The notes: a model not told the origin generated them from the sequence alone. A stretch of DNA of 64,000 nt from Holacanthus passer (GCA_025331565.1 JAFREQ010000077.1:186001-250000); one strand, 5' to 3'. Counted from the first letter of the stretch, positions 1 through 11,510 are shown. Numbers and translations: made by a program.

Positions 1-1990
1 CGTAAGTGCTGAAAAACCGTATGATTGATTTTCAGCGTCATGTTGCTTTAGTTGACGGGGACTAAAAAAAATGCGTATAATTTGCACAGCACCTTTATCC
101 TCCATAAAGTTTGTTGTGATAGAAAAGTATGTTACTGTTTTGTCAATGCTGCATGAAAAATCAACTCTTTCCTAAATGATAGCTTTATTCTTTCATTATC
201 ATTTAAAGCCCATATTGAGCAATGCAAGCCCAAAAGAATGCATTTAATGACAGTGTATGGCAAACATAAATGAGCTGTAACAAATCTGATTTACATATTT
301 TTCCAGCACATATTACAATCCAGTTAAATTTGTGGAAATTCAGTAACAAGCGGGGACATTTCGTTGAAGTAACTCTGGAGAATAGGTGGTGTCTTTGTTT
401 CCTCATAATCATCTAAGCAAAATAAATCAGCAGAAATGGAAGTCATTTCTCTGTGAGCAACATAACTCATCATGAAAAACAAAAGTGAGCTTCATTTCCT
501 TTTTCTCAAACAGTTTCTGTCCTTTGGAGTTCTAAACTTTTTTGTCTTCCGAGTCATGTGTGGCGATTAGTGTGCTTATTTAAGGCTGTGTTAGACATCT
601 GATCACCTTTCTTGGACAGATGGGGAAGCTGAAGTGAGTAAATCTGATGGCTGCACATCTGTTTTTCAACTGGCCGATCTGATATCCACTCTATCACGGA
701 AACTCATTACACAGGGTAGAGGAGATGGTGACTGATAAACCTCCGCTGAGTCCATCTATTCTGCAAGCATATTCAATTAAAGAATTCATTTGTCTGAGGG
801 ACTTTACATTAATGTGTAATGATACTGTGATATTCATGAAACATCAGTGTCTCTGACCTTGTCCTTTATAAATAGAAGGTGTCACAGGATCTTTCCCCTG
901 TGTGAATTAATAATTTCTTGGAAAAGTGTTTCTCTGTTGTCTCGTGTTTGTGCCATGTTTGGTCCAGAGTCTGAGAGATGCAATCAAATCTGAGGCTCAT
1001 TCAAAGCGGTTTTGATGGGGATGCCATTATGTCTCTGCTGATGTTCTCTGACGTGATGGGGATGCTAATGAGGGAGGGATATTCACCTTTGGGTCTAATA
1101 ACCTAAACGATGGTTATGGATAACTATCTACTAGCCACGTTTTTTTTCCTCCACAGTTTTAATGCAAATTCATTCTAAGACATGATGACAATGCTGTAAA
1201 ACTGTAAAATGCTGAAACATTTTTATAGCAGCCATGTTTGCTAACATTTGTTTCTCCTGAGGAAACCAGGGTCTCTAACAGCAGTGTTTATGACATTTCT
1301 TGTCAAAATGCACTGTGTGTATCCCTGAGGTCTAGCAAACATGTTGAATGCATTTTATTCATGAAACAAGTGCAAAGACCATTTTTTGAAAACCTGTGCT
1401 TTTTTTTTTTTTTCCATATTTAACACTTTGTCAAAAATGTACCATCAACAGATTTTGATCTTTGAAGGGCAATCAGGTCTAAAATGAGGGATGGTGTCAT
1501 TTTAGTTAATTCCTTATCTGATAAAATAAAAAGTGCTGCAGCAAAGCTTTTAGATATGGTCTTAAATACTGTTTGTCTTCAGATACTGAGCTACGAAGGT
1601 TGGTACTGTCTCCAATTGCGGTGATACCTCACTATTTTGCTGCGTCCGGGTGTGACCACACCCTCAGGCTGACAACACACAGTCGCACCAGCTGTGGTCA
1701 CCTCTGTTTGGTTGAAGCCATTTTCCTCATAGGAAAACTCGGTCAGCACAAAGCAGTTCAGCCATTCATCATAAGTTGTCAGTTAAAGCTTTCATCACAC
1801 ATTTTATCACACACTCTATTGACAATGATGCAGTGGGCATAAAGAAATGTCGATTTGACAATTCCACCGAGACATCAACGATTCGACTGGAGGTTCTCGG
1901 GACAGATTATTTTAATTTCATGCCTCTGCCTTGAAATCTGACTACAAAGTCGAGCAAACCACTGCGTGAAATGCATCACTTGTAGAATAA
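1..1990. other. Anonymous AT-rich DNA
   Basis: I see no gene, repeat family or strong splice-bounded frame here. Reading frames stay under about 90 codons on both strands. The only simple sequence is a run of 14 T at 1400-1413. The stretch looks like ordinary unique intronic or intergenic DNA. Confidence 0.6.
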
Positions 1991-2005
1991 TCTAATAATA
2001 CCCAG

Positions 2006-2182
2006 ATGAAAATAATAACCTGCCTCTTCATCATTGCTGTAGATGTTTCTTTGCCCCTAGTTGTGAAGGAACTCGGCATCCCAAAACCTCCCACAGTTGT
2101 CTCAGCTGCTCGAGCAGCTCTCGGGTCCAAGAGGGGATTTGGCAGCGTTACAATAGCAGGGCAGACATCCAAAAATCTCTGA
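2006..2182 (+). CDS. Candidate 58-codon small ORF, unrecognised
   Basis: An ATG at 2006 opens a frame of 58 codons that ends in TGA at 2180-2182. The first dozen residues (MKIITCLFIIAV) are a short charge followed by a hydrophobic run, as in a signal peptide or membrane anchor. The rest is basic and rich in A, G, V and S, with the stretch VVKELGIPKPPTVVSAARAA. I recognise no family. The ATG context is weak (C at -3, A at +4). Alternatively a spliced frame could enter at the AG at 2041-2042, after TTCATCATTGCTGTAG. A 98-codon frame lies antisense over the same bases, so base composition rather than coding could explain the openness. No transcript signal is visible. A small ORF of this length is common by chance, so this is only a candidate. 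Confidence 0.15.
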   Translation: MKIITCLFIIAVDVSLPLVVKELGIPKPPTVVSAARAALGSKRGFGSVTIAGQTSKNL

Positions 2183-2187
2183 GCGTC

Positions 2188-2285
2188 CTTGTTTCTCTCC
2201 GTCTCCCTCCTTTCACTTCTACTATATTTTCCTCCCACCTCCTCCTCAGTTTGCCCCTACAGTCCATCTCCTCCAGTCTCCGTTC
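2188..2285 (+). repeat. Pyrimidine-rich tract
   Basis: The plus strand is dominated by C and T for about 100 bases, ending in CCTCCTCCTCAG followed by TTTGCCCC. It resembles a very strong splice-acceptor tract, but no convincing open exon follows. It may simply be a low-complexity pyrimidine tract. Confidence 0.5.
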
Positions 2286-2439
2286 ATATCCATGTCTGAT
2301 TCAATCTTTTTCTCTAGATTCTTCAACTTAGAGTATTTGCTGATACAGAGCACCAATCTGACCCAGTGCTATTTATCCCAAATCTAGAGTCTGTGTTTCT
2401 CACTTTCATGGACTTAATGTCAATATTTTTTTAATGTAA

Positions 2440-2677
2440 TGATGGAAGAGATTTGACAACCAATTAATTGTTTAAGTAACATTTGCATTTTCAGCTTCCC
2501 AAATACGAGCTTTGGTCACTTTTATCATTATAAATTGAATATCTTTGGATCAGCTGGTCAGACACAACAAGACAGTTGAAGAGTTTTTTGGGACTAAACA
2601 ATTAATCAAATAATTGTAAAAGATAATCACCAGATGGATGGACATAAAATAAGAAAACAAGTGTTAATTGCAGCCCT
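2440..2677. repeat. Degraded ATTAAT-rich dispersed repeat, copy 1
   Basis: The segment has AATTAATTG motifs at both flanks, a middle with GAATATCTTTGG and CAGACACAACAAGACA, and the terminus TTGCAGCCCTA near 2667-2677. These are hallmarks of a common fish repeat whose other copies lie at about 10.8, 13.2, 21.7, 25.2, 29.7, 38.7, 46.0, 54.4, 56.3 and 62.0 kb in this window. It is probably non-autonomous; I cannot name the family safely. Confidence 0.6.
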
Positions 2678-2707
2678 AATGCTGATATTGATTCAGCGTA
2701 TCAGATC

Positions 2708-2880
2708 ACAGCTTCCCTACTTTCCTCGTTTCAAACTCTGCTTCTTAAATCGAGTCTCGTCTCCTCTCTGTATTCCCTCCCGATTTCGTCTCCACTTCTC
2801 TCTCATTATCCCATTTCCTTTTCCTCCTCTTTTCTGCTCTAATTACGTTTCCTGTCCTCCAAACTCATTTCTCTTTACTG
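2708..2880 (+). repeat. Long pyrimidine-rich tract
   Basis: About 170 bases on the plus strand are mostly C and T, built from TCTC, TTCC and CCTCC words without a fixed period. A 94-codon frame crosses it, but that follows from the lack of purines and hence of stop codons. Strand-asymmetric tracts of this kind can form triplex DNA. Confidence 0.5.
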
Positions 2881-3890
2881 CTGTGCTGCATGGAAGTGTT
2901 GGCCAACAGAAAACCTAAATTCAGATTTCAACTGGCAAGTTCCAGCTCTGCTGGTCAGATAATGATGAATGTTTGTTCATCCTGGAACTAAAAAATGGGC
3001 CTCTACTCCTACGGTTTTTAGATTAGCTCGTTGGAGCTGGTTTAATTTATTGTTTTTCCCTTTCGGTATCGGTGAAAGTCATTAGAAAGCAAAAGGAAAA
3101 CTAATTATTAATGAAGTCCTTCTTTACCACTCCACATAAAGCACTGTTGACGGTATGGCTTTCACTTAATTTAATATACATGGTTCCCTAACTAAATAAA
3201 TGAAAGTCTGCTTTGTTAAAAGCTTGCCCATGTGTTAATCAGTGCTTAATTACAAAATAAAACCACCACCCACAAAGTGTGACACCTCCTTTCAGTAAAA
3301 GACTGGTTGCCTGGGTGTTTTCTTGGTCTTGGTTCTCCTCAGCAAATGGGATTTTTTAGGATTTTTGCTCATTTAGCTATTCTCCAGAGAGCCTGGGGAT
3401 CTGGAAGCCACAGTAAGTTTGCCTTCTCCCAGCTTTGAAGCTCGTGACGATATATCTGCCATGCAGGTGAACAAGATAGCGAAGAAAGATGAGGTGAAGA
3501 GAAAGGAAGGATGATCTCGCTGCCCTGAACCCTCTGGCTCTTCCTTTTGTCTCATCTCAGCGGCAAGTGAGCATCTGGCAGAGCTAAGCTTTCCTGGTCT
3601 CTCCTTCCATATTTTTCTCTCTTGGTTTCTGTCTGGCTCTGACAAAGGCAAGCTGGCAGACAAATCCAGTCAAGCAGAACACCATGCTCAGATGTAAGAC
3701 TATTCGTTTTAGCAGGAGCAAGTCAGGGAAGTAGTCTGTCCTTTTCTGCTTCTCTGGTCAATTTTGTATGGGGGTGTCAGTGTAATAGCGGCATCAGGGT
3801 AATGGATAACGATGTTAACCTGAGAGAAAAATGATTTGTGTGGGAGTGAGCTGTACATACACATACTAACATATATTTAAAACGCAAATC
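2881..3890. other. Anonymous DNA with short purine run
   Basis: There is no recognisable gene. A purine-rich run lies at about 3478-3512. A 32-base AG-to-GT interval at 3440-3471 is too short and featureless to call an exon. Confidence 0.5.
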
Positions 3891-3894
3891 GTTC

Positions 3895-4160
3895 CAAGTT
3901 AATGCATTAGAAATTCAAGCGGCGATAGATAGATTACTCCTGAGGATTGAAGAAGTTCCTTTAAATATTCAGAGCGTGTCACCTGTTTGTTTTCAGGTGT
4001 CCTGCCCCTCGAATCCCCTCCGATGGAAACATTACAGATGATTAGTGACACACATGACTCATCTGTATTTCAAGGAGGCATATCATCAACCAAGAGCTGC
4101 CCGGTGGCCAAGAGAACAATCAGGGCTTGATATTGGTTCACATTCAGGTTGGACACCTAA
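3895..4160. promoter_or_regulatory. Possible conserved non-coding island
   Basis: This stretch is more complex than its flanks. It contains spaced TGATTAG, TGACTCATC and TGATTT-like words typical of enhancer-like vertebrate DNA, and no open frame or repeat similarity. The call is only an impression from composition. Confidence 0.15.
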
Positions 4161-4164
4161 TCAC

Positions 4165-5870
4165 AAACTTGATAGGACTCCGTCAGGTAACTGGAGGTGT
4201 AATTTTGCACTCCAGTGATTTCAGAAAAGCAGCTTGATAAATATGTTTCAAAGCTAAAACAGACAGCTTATCTGATCAGCAGGCTCTTTTTATGATAAAT
4301 TACATACAAGGTAAGGTCAAAATAATGGGACCACCCAAATGTCAACGTTAAGTCTCCCCAGAGTGACGGATGGGATTTCTATTCTGGAGTGGCTTCATTT
4401 CCTGGCAAGTTATCTGCCCTCAGGGAGCTGGATTAATTGTAGTAATTTCTTATACAACACGTGCTGAATACTCTGGTTCTGGGATGCAGCTCCTTCACAT
4501 GATGACTGAGACAATCAAGGAGTTGGAGGAGACCAAAAGAAAGAAAGAAAATGGCTCCGATTGTATTCTGAAGTTGCTTTTATGTGGAAAAACCAGACCA
4601 GAACCACAAGCACAAACATTTAGCGAGTGAAGCTCAACTGGAAATATTTACTTCTGTCATCTTCAGTTTTTAGGTAGCACACACCAGCCAGTTTCCTGTG
4701 CGTGCTATCATACATGATCTTTACATCTATTCCTTTTGTCTAAACAGTTAAAAAAAATCTTAAGATATAAAAGTGCGTTTACATGTTCACTTCTTACAAG
4801 GGCTGCTGATCATTTCTATTTTCATATCATCCAATCGCAGTGACTTGAGATCCAATCATTAGGGGGGCAACAGGAGGAAGAGTTGTGCCACCAGAAACGA
4901 ACTAAATGCCAACGTGGACAACTTGGGGTGAAGAAATGCAGCAGCCAACTTATGGTTAAAACTATAAATCAGCACAAAAAAGACGATTACAAACAAAATC
5001 TGTCATGTTCTGAACAGACATTACAAAAAAAACAAAGTAAATAAACAGGCAGAACCGGTTGTTGGTTGGGATCAGGAATATGTAAAAACAAATCATATGC
5101 CTAGTTCACCATGTTAAATTAATTAATGTAAACTAAGTTTCTATATTCTGTGTCGCATCTAAATACCCTTGTTATGTGTTGTGTTGATTTACTGACATTT
5201 TACAGGAATAAAGTTATCTGACAAAGAAGTGTGAGGAAGAACTTAGTACAAATCTGAGAATCTTTCCTATAAATCAAAATAAATCAAATAAGTCACACTG
5301 AAACTGATCACTCCATAAGTAAACTGTTTGATCTAGAGGGTTTGAAACACTGCTTCTATAGTATCAACGTTATTTTTCTAACAGTGAAATATTTTGCAAA
5401 TACAAGATTATTTCTCGGTGACATTCTTGTCAGTTTAAGTACTGAACTCTAAATTTTGCCAGTTGCCATATTTCTGCCACATAATTCACCTCACATACTT
5501 GAAAATGTATCAGAGACTGCAATTTTAACAAATCATTGTAATTTGATCTAATGATAGTGTTTTTCCTCCAATCAACAACAGTGTAATCAAGCAATTGGCA
5601 AGAAGCTGAGCACAGCAGCTTCTCATCATTGGCAGTTCTTCTCAAAATGTTCACTCAAAGTAAACAACAAACAACACTTTTCTTTTCATGTAAGATGTCA
5701 CTAAAGGTTTTTACAATAATCACAGGAAAACTAAACCCACGCTTCACGACTGCATTTTCCTTTTCTTCGCAGTTTATTTACACAGCGACGACACAACTGG
5801 TAATAAGCATGCAGCCGCTGTATGATTGAGTGAGCGCCCTTCCAGTCAGAGGACGGCCCATCTCAGCATT
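4165..5870. other. Anonymous AT-rich DNA
   Basis: The 86-codon frame at 4370-4630 contains a lysine- and glutamate-rich stretch produced by an AAAGAAAGAAAG run near 4537 and has no recognised homology. The remainder is AT-rich with short A runs and no repeat that I recognise. Confidence 0.5.
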
Positions 5871-6107
5871 AAGCCATCAAGCCAACTTTGCAGATTATGG
5901 AGTTGATGTCAGCCCTGACTTCATTTCCATCAGACAAGATGTTGTGTGAGGTGGAGTCGGGGCGATTCAGATGCAAATGTGTATTCAGAGCGCAACATCA
6001 GAGGAGGTCAGACCTGGCACAGGCTAAGTATTCACAGCAGCGCCGCAGCAGGAAAGCAAACGCTAACTGCACAGAGGAGGGAGCCTTCCTCCAAAATTAC
6101 TGACAGG

Positions 6108-6126
6108 TCTCTCTCTCTCTCTCTCT
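6108..6126 (+). repeat. (CT)n microsatellite
   Basis: A pure CT run of about 19 bases. It is followed within ten bases by GCGTTTGCAG, so it doubles as a strong polypyrimidine tract for a possible splice acceptor at 6135-6136. Confidence 0.85.
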
Positions 6127-6136
6127 GCGTTTGCAG

Positions 6137-6187
6137 GACGACTCTGACGCTTTATCTCGCCTAAGGCTCAGCGGAGTCTCAGACTGA
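6137..6187 (+). CDS. Weak candidate terminal-exon frame
   Basis: Directly after the CT tract and the AG at 6135-6136, a frame reads DDSDALSRLRLSGVSD and stops at TGA 6185-6187. The acceptor looks strong and the short peptide is hydrophilic and protein-like. There is no recognised family, no upstream partner exon and no close AATAAA. The surrounding 5900-6190 is somewhat GC-richer than its flanks. Microsatellite CT tracts often mimic acceptors, so chance is the default explanation. Confidence 0.12.
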   Translation, partial: DDSDALSRLRLSGVSD

Positions 6188-6189
6188 CA

Positions 6190-7290
6190 CATTCCAGCTG
6201 GTTCCCTGCACTCGCTGCAGACAAAATAACAAACTGCCAACCAGCCAGGATGTGTGAGGAGATGCATACTGTGCCCTTAAGGATTTATGCCCTGGTCTCT
6301 TTGAAGTGTTGCTGCAGTCTCTGTAATTGTCTGGCCTTTGTGGACTAATTGCTCGTCTGCTGCACCGTGGCATACCCGCGATTGCTGAAAGGAGGATTCA
6401 CTTTAAAAATACAGGAGGTGCCGTCTCCAAGAGCCATTTGTTTGAAATAGAGATATCATGGGGTTCGGGTTCCTCAACATACCTGAGAGAAGGATATAAA
6501 AAGGATGTGGATCTCCATTACTGAGGCTGATGCCATTCACATCTCGATGCACTGCCAACAATCAAGTACATTAAAGACACACGAATAAGATATATGACAC
6601 ACGTTGAAGCAATGCAAAGCAGTATGGCACCTCTTGTGATGCTGTGCGATTTTGATTCAACACAATATGATTCAAAGCAATGCAAATGAATGATGCTATG
6701 TAATTCAAGACAGTATACACACAATTTGCTGCTTGCTTCAGAAAAACCAAGGAAATATCAAACCATTAATTAAAGTTCAATTTTTACTTCACAAGTCAGC
6801 ACCTCATCTATGTCATTTCTTTTTGACCTCCAAAACACTTTTCACAAACAGAACCTTTAAAGTGGAAAAAAAATAAAGGGCAGACAAAAGATAAAATAAA
6901 ACCGGGACTGGGTCTCGCCTTAAACCAGTCCTTCTCTCACAAACACGCCTTTCATACCGGCTTTCAAATGTAAAAAAGGTGAAGTATTATTGGCAGCCAC
7001 AGGCAGCTATAAACACCAGTCTCACAGTCATAGCAGCTCACACACTAAATTTAACTCATATGAGCAACAAAAGTGTCCTTCAGGTGTTTAAGTTAGTCGT
7101 GCTGCCTGTGAACTTCACAGCGACGGGGCATATTCTGTCTGCAAACGTGTGATTTGTAGGAATTTGGTGGAACGTGTTGCTCTTCCTTCTCCATGTCAAT
7201 CTGTAATGTGACTCGCCTGCAGCAGCGGAGAAGAGAGAGTGAGCCCGAGAAACAGTTTAGCATTTATTTATTCTAAGTAGCACAACAAAA
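6190..7290. other. Anonymous DNA with a short repeated word
   Basis: The 12-mer AAGCAATGCAAA occurs at 6607-6618 and again at 6675-6686, within a 180-base patch of GATTCAA-like words. No gene or transposon is recognised. Confidence 0.5.
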
Positions 7291-7293
7291 ATG

Positions 7294-8052
7294 ACTACTA
7301 CTACTACTACTACCACTACTAACACCACCACTACTACTACAACACTGAACACAGAACATGAAATTCTGAAGTAGTAATTAATACTTCAATGTCTGTAATT
7401 TTATTACTGCTTAAACTAAATCTACTGTGTATCACTGCCACTTTTTCTATTGCTACCACTACTAGCACTATAATTATACCTGCAAATACAACTGCCACCA
7501 CCTTGCTACAATATGACTACTACTACTATACCCACACTACCACCACTACTACCACTACTTCTACTTCTTCACTAGTATTTCAATGACGACAATTTTGTTC
7601 TACTACTGCTAAATAAAGCAATATAATCACAACCTCTCCTGCCACTTCTGGTACTAATACTACTGTATTAATACACCTTTGCTCCTTCCACTACTACTAC
7701 TACTAATAAATATTGATGTCTGGACAAAGATTTCTTACTCAAAGACCACCTGATTTTTTCAAGGACATTCAACTACATCTCCAAGGTCAGATGAGTATGA
7801 GTTGAAATAATGTTTTTTGTCAAACTCTTCTTTCCAAATATAAAAGTTTCACACGTTCCAACAATGACATTCATACTACCCCCTGTTGCTACTGCTGCCA
7901 GTGCTATTAATAAGCCTGCAGCTACTACAACCTCTACCTCTTTTACTTTTACCACTCCTACTTCTGCTACTTCCATCGCCATCATTATTTCATCACCTTT
8001 ACCACAACCACTACTGCTACTACGCTAATGTGGTTCACCACTACTACTACCT
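7294..8052 (+). repeat. Long decayed (ACT)n trinucleotide field
   Basis: Over about 760 bases, blocks of ACT/CTA/TAC repeats (7294-7320, 7331-7341, 7457-7470, 7516-7564, 7689-7706, 7920-8050) alternate with diverged text still rich in ACC, ACT and TCT codons. Several blocks remain pure. The field forces open frames: on the plus strand one reads poly-Thr/Ser, on the minus strand poly-Val/Ala. These frames are by-products and not genes. The pattern suggests an old, once much longer trinucleotide array broken by substitutions. Confidence 0.85.
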
Positions 8053-8254
8053 ATAATCATTACAATCATAACTAATCCCCATTATCAAACTTTATTTCTT
8101 CAGTACAAAGTAACTGTGCAAATAAAATGGTAGAAAATGCACAAACCCAACACATCAACAATCATCTCTTCGCTGCTGCCTGCAATGATGACTCACAGCT
8201 TGTTAGGGCCAGCACAGTAAAATGGCAAGAGCTTGATTAGACCATATATGAACT

Positions 8255-8480
8255 GACATGTCACATTATTTCCAACACTCTTCTATCTGTCAGACGCCGA
8301 CTGTCGACACTACAGCGCGTGACTTTTGTGATAAGGTTGCCATGACATTTTCCAGATGGCGACTGAAAAATGCTGGAAACAAAAGGCTGGTTAAATGGAT
8401 TCCATCCTTCGCTGCGGGTTTGATGCTTTCTTATCGACGGGCTAATTCCCCAAAGGAATAGGATGTGCCAGGGGAGGAGA
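8255..8480. promoter_or_regulatory. GC-richer island, possible conserved element
   Basis: The island is richer in GC and CpG than its flanks, with words such as GACGCCGACTGTCGACAC and TGATAAGGTTGCCATGAC. Overlapping short frames exist on both strands but none shows splice sites or a known motif. It could be a conserved enhancer or a diverged exon; only alignment can tell. Confidence 0.2.
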
Positions 8481-9090
8481 CTAATGGAACAAACGGAGAG
8501 TTGTATTCCCCAGAGAGCCCAGTGTAAGCTCGCCTGCTTACGGACCGCAGCGCTGCCCAGCTCCAACTGCCTCTCTCTATCTTTTGCTTTGCATCGCTTG
8601 CCACCTTGAGGCAGGGTTGAAAGGTCAAATCCACATCAGATTTGTCTTTATGATGCTTTATAAACGCGGCCCTTCCCCCTATGACCATATGTGAAAGAGA
8701 AAGATAAGGCAGAGAAATGTGCCGAGGCGCAGCATGTAGAGCTGGACTGACAATGACACACGACAATGACGACTCTTCTGGTGCTCAGACTCCTGGTGAG
8801 ATTGGATCCACAGTGACAATACAGCAGTATAAATAACTCCAGCAGTGGATTAGATGAGGGAGCTCATAACAGGCTGTTCATACCATTTAGACTGAAGCAA
8901 ATAAACACAGGCAGCAGGTGACATGTCCAACAGCTATTGTACTGTTGAAGAGCACAACTCCTGAGGCAACATGTTGAACTCTCTGGATGAGAATGGCCTC
9001 AGAAAATCAGCCTGCTGCTGAGTTGAAATGTCGAGCAACACAACAGGTATAACAGATAATAAAAAAAGGACGTATTTCCTCCTAACTGCA
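8481..9090. other. Anonymous DNA
   Basis: An antisense frame of 111 codons (8431-8766) covers part of this interval and has no recognisable domain. No repeat or RNA gene is visible. Confidence 0.4.
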
Positions 9091-9099
9091 CCTCTCTTC

Positions 9100-9330
9100 C
9101 CAGATACAGTACGTCTTCAATTCAACTTAACGCTAATGCGCAGAAGATCTCAAGAGCAGCTGGTGCTGTTCCACAACAGCGGGACCTTTTGGCACCGGGA
9201 GCAGTTTTAGCGTGTCATCGAGGATACAAACGGGGTGCGGAGTCTGCTCAGCTGTTCATTTGTGAAATGAGCGGCGCTGCAGTGGTAATCAAGGCTCGCC
9301 AACAAAACCCAATCTAGACCCTGTCATAAA
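9100..9330. promoter_or_regulatory. CpG-containing island, possible conserved element
   Basis: The segment 9120-9300 holds a dozen or so CpG dinucleotides, including AGCGGCGCTGCAGTGG, against a CpG-poor background. No frame longer than about 60 codons exists. It may be a regulatory element. Confidence 0.18.
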
Positions 9331-10014
9331 ACAACCGGGGCTGTCAAGAGCACCATCAAAACCAAGGCTGCTGAGAAGATTCCCAATCATGATCATACTT
9401 AGCTTTGATTCACTGAAACAGACCAAACGATAAATCTGAGCTTAATGTTCGCTCCCAGCAGAATCTAAATTGAGATTATGTAGTAGTTGATTCAATGGTT
9501 ACTGGAAAAGTGCTTTTACTTTCATATATCACATTTTCTTTGTATCACACAATTGTTTGGAATAATTTCTGTTGAGTTAAAAAAAAAACCTGACAGCTTC
9601 TCCCACATGGATTCGAGCAGCTGAACAAAAACGTTAGACAGCAATGTTGTGGTCACTGATTCAGGCAGATAAATGTATCTGTCCATCTTCATTTTAGCCT
9701 TTTCCTTGGTTGCTTTTTAATTTGCAGAATGTCAGCGATTCTAATTAAGATGTCTGTTAACTTAATGACTTTTGCCATGAACAATGTCTTTGGGATATTC
9801 CCTTTGTATTTATTTATTTTAATTTCCGTTTGCCACATCTGATGATACAATTACTATAACATGAGGCTCTGTAGAGCATCAGCAGCCTCTGAATGTCATA
9901 CGTTTTATTTTTGAGCCAACGTTCCACACGTTGCTCACACAGGAAGCAACGTGTTTGTGTGATAGGATGAAAAGTGAAACCCGCTGGAAGATAATCTCTC
10001 AACACGGTGGAGCT

Positions 10015-10095
10015 GATGAGGACGTCTTTGTGGAGGAGACAAAGATGTCCTGCAGGACGCCGCGGTGTGCGGAAACATCAAAGCGCTGAGGATCG
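10015..10095. other. Local CpG cluster
   Basis: About eight CpGs fall within 80 bases around GACGCCGCGGTGTGCGG. Short open frames exist on both strands. On the minus strand the sequence CGATCCTCAG precedes it like a splice acceptor, but the tract is not pyrimidine-rich and there is no clear donor. The function is unknown. Confidence 0.3.
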
Positions 10096-10404
10096 AGTAA
10101 TCTCAATCAATAGCTTCTCTAAGTGAGAAATGTGGCTGGGAGAGAGAGGCACAAATAAAAAGATGGAGGGAAAAGAGATTCAACATAAAGAGGTTTTAAA
10201 AAGTGTTTTTATAAGTTCATGCATGTGGATATGTGAACATGTTGCTGCCTATGTGACTAAAATATCAGAAAAACACTGCTGGTATAAATTTATCGTTCCT
10301 AAAACAATAAGTACACACAATATGTTTAAGCTCATCAATGTTTCAGAAAAGACAGATTCAAGGATAAGGTTGGCGTCATTGTATAATCTTTTTAATATCA
10401 ACAG

Positions 10405-10505
10405 TTCCTTAAAAAGACCAAAACCAACAATGTAATAGTTCATGTCTCAATACTTTCTGACCTTCCAACCGTTGGTTCCTACTGAATATTTAAATCTTTA
10501 ACAAA
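10405..10505 (+). repeat. Dispersed repeat, unnamed family, copy A
   Basis: This aligns by eye with 50972-51080. Shared landmarks in order are AAAAGA, CCAACAATG, ATACTTTCTGAC, TTGGTTCCT and AAATCTTTAA, with small indels. Nothing else in the window matches. It is probably part of a fish interspersed repeat that I recognise only vaguely. Confidence 0.5.
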
Positions 10506-10794
10506 AACATAGTTGTTGTTTTTTTTAAAGGTTTAGTCATTTCCTAAAAAGACTATGCATTATAGCTTTTAGCAAACATTACTCAAACCAGAGCTGCAAT
10601 ATGTCTGAATGCAATATCCAAATGGCAGGAGCTGCATTTTCTTTGCTAAAGGTAAAATGTGTCACCACATGCCGTTATAAATGAAGCACTGTGGAGCCGC
10701 AGAGATGCCGCGGCAGACAAATCATATTCTCCAGACCGAAGAAAACATGCGTGTGTTTTTAGCCCTTCTACAAAGAACAAATATTTTCATTATC

Positions 10795-11058
10795 CATTGA
10801 TCTGCTTTGATATTTGCAGAAATTTCCTGTGTCTTCAAATTGCTTGTGCTGAACCGGCAGCCCTAAAACTCCAAAATATGAAAATTTCAACTGTATGTGA
10901 AAAAAAGCTATAAATCCTAAAAAGGTTAAACCAGCAAATTATTTTACTTTAAAAAGGACTGAAATGATTAATTATGAAGACTTTAGCCTATTCATTTTCT
11001 GTGGATCGACAAATCAATGAATCAGTTTGTTCAGTTAATCATTTTTTCAGTTCTGACT
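10795..11058. repeat. ATTAAT-rich dispersed repeat, copy 2
   Basis: The segment carries the family's middle motif GTCTTCAAATTGCTTGT and later GGACTGAAATGATTAATTATG and ATCGACAAATCAATGAATCA. It is diverged and lacks crisp ends. Confidence 0.5.
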
Positions 11059-11229
11059 CAAACAGAAGTAAACTGTGCTGCTGCAGATTAAAAATCAAGT
11101 GACTATGTTAGATTCATTTGATGATAACTTGGTGAGCTTTCCAGCTCAGAGAGATTTCTAACTAAGCACTTCCCTGTTATTTTCATTAATATATATTTAT
11201 TTCCTGGTCCCACGTCTCTATTCTTAACC

Positions 11230-11510
11230 ACCACTACTTGTTTCAACGCAGAGGGAGAAAGTGTCAGCCTATGGAAAACTGCTCCTACCTGCGTGTCGCC
11301 TTTGATGTGTGATTGACTGTCCATTAAATACCTAGTTAGCCTTGAGAGAACGGCCAATTTCCAGCCTCTCTGTGGCGCCCGACAGTGCGAGGAACAGGAG
11401 AGATCTGTCTCAGACGAGCCTTTTTCCACCATAAACATTCCAAGCAACTTATTCCAAGCGACAATGGAAGAGGGTATTTGGATGCGGCACACATTTCAAC
11501 CAGGACTCAA
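11230..11510. promoter_or_regulatory. GC-richer island, possible conserved element
   Basis: The sequence is non-repetitive and balanced in base use, and spans most of an antisense 129-codon frame (11103-11492) that has no recognisable domain or splice sites. It might be a conserved non-coding element, or the frame might be chance. Confidence 0.2.

Noticed and set aside
7389..8028. Thr/Ser-rich and Val/Ala-rich frames at 7.4-8.0 kb
   Set aside because: They are translations of the decayed ACT repeat field on either strand.
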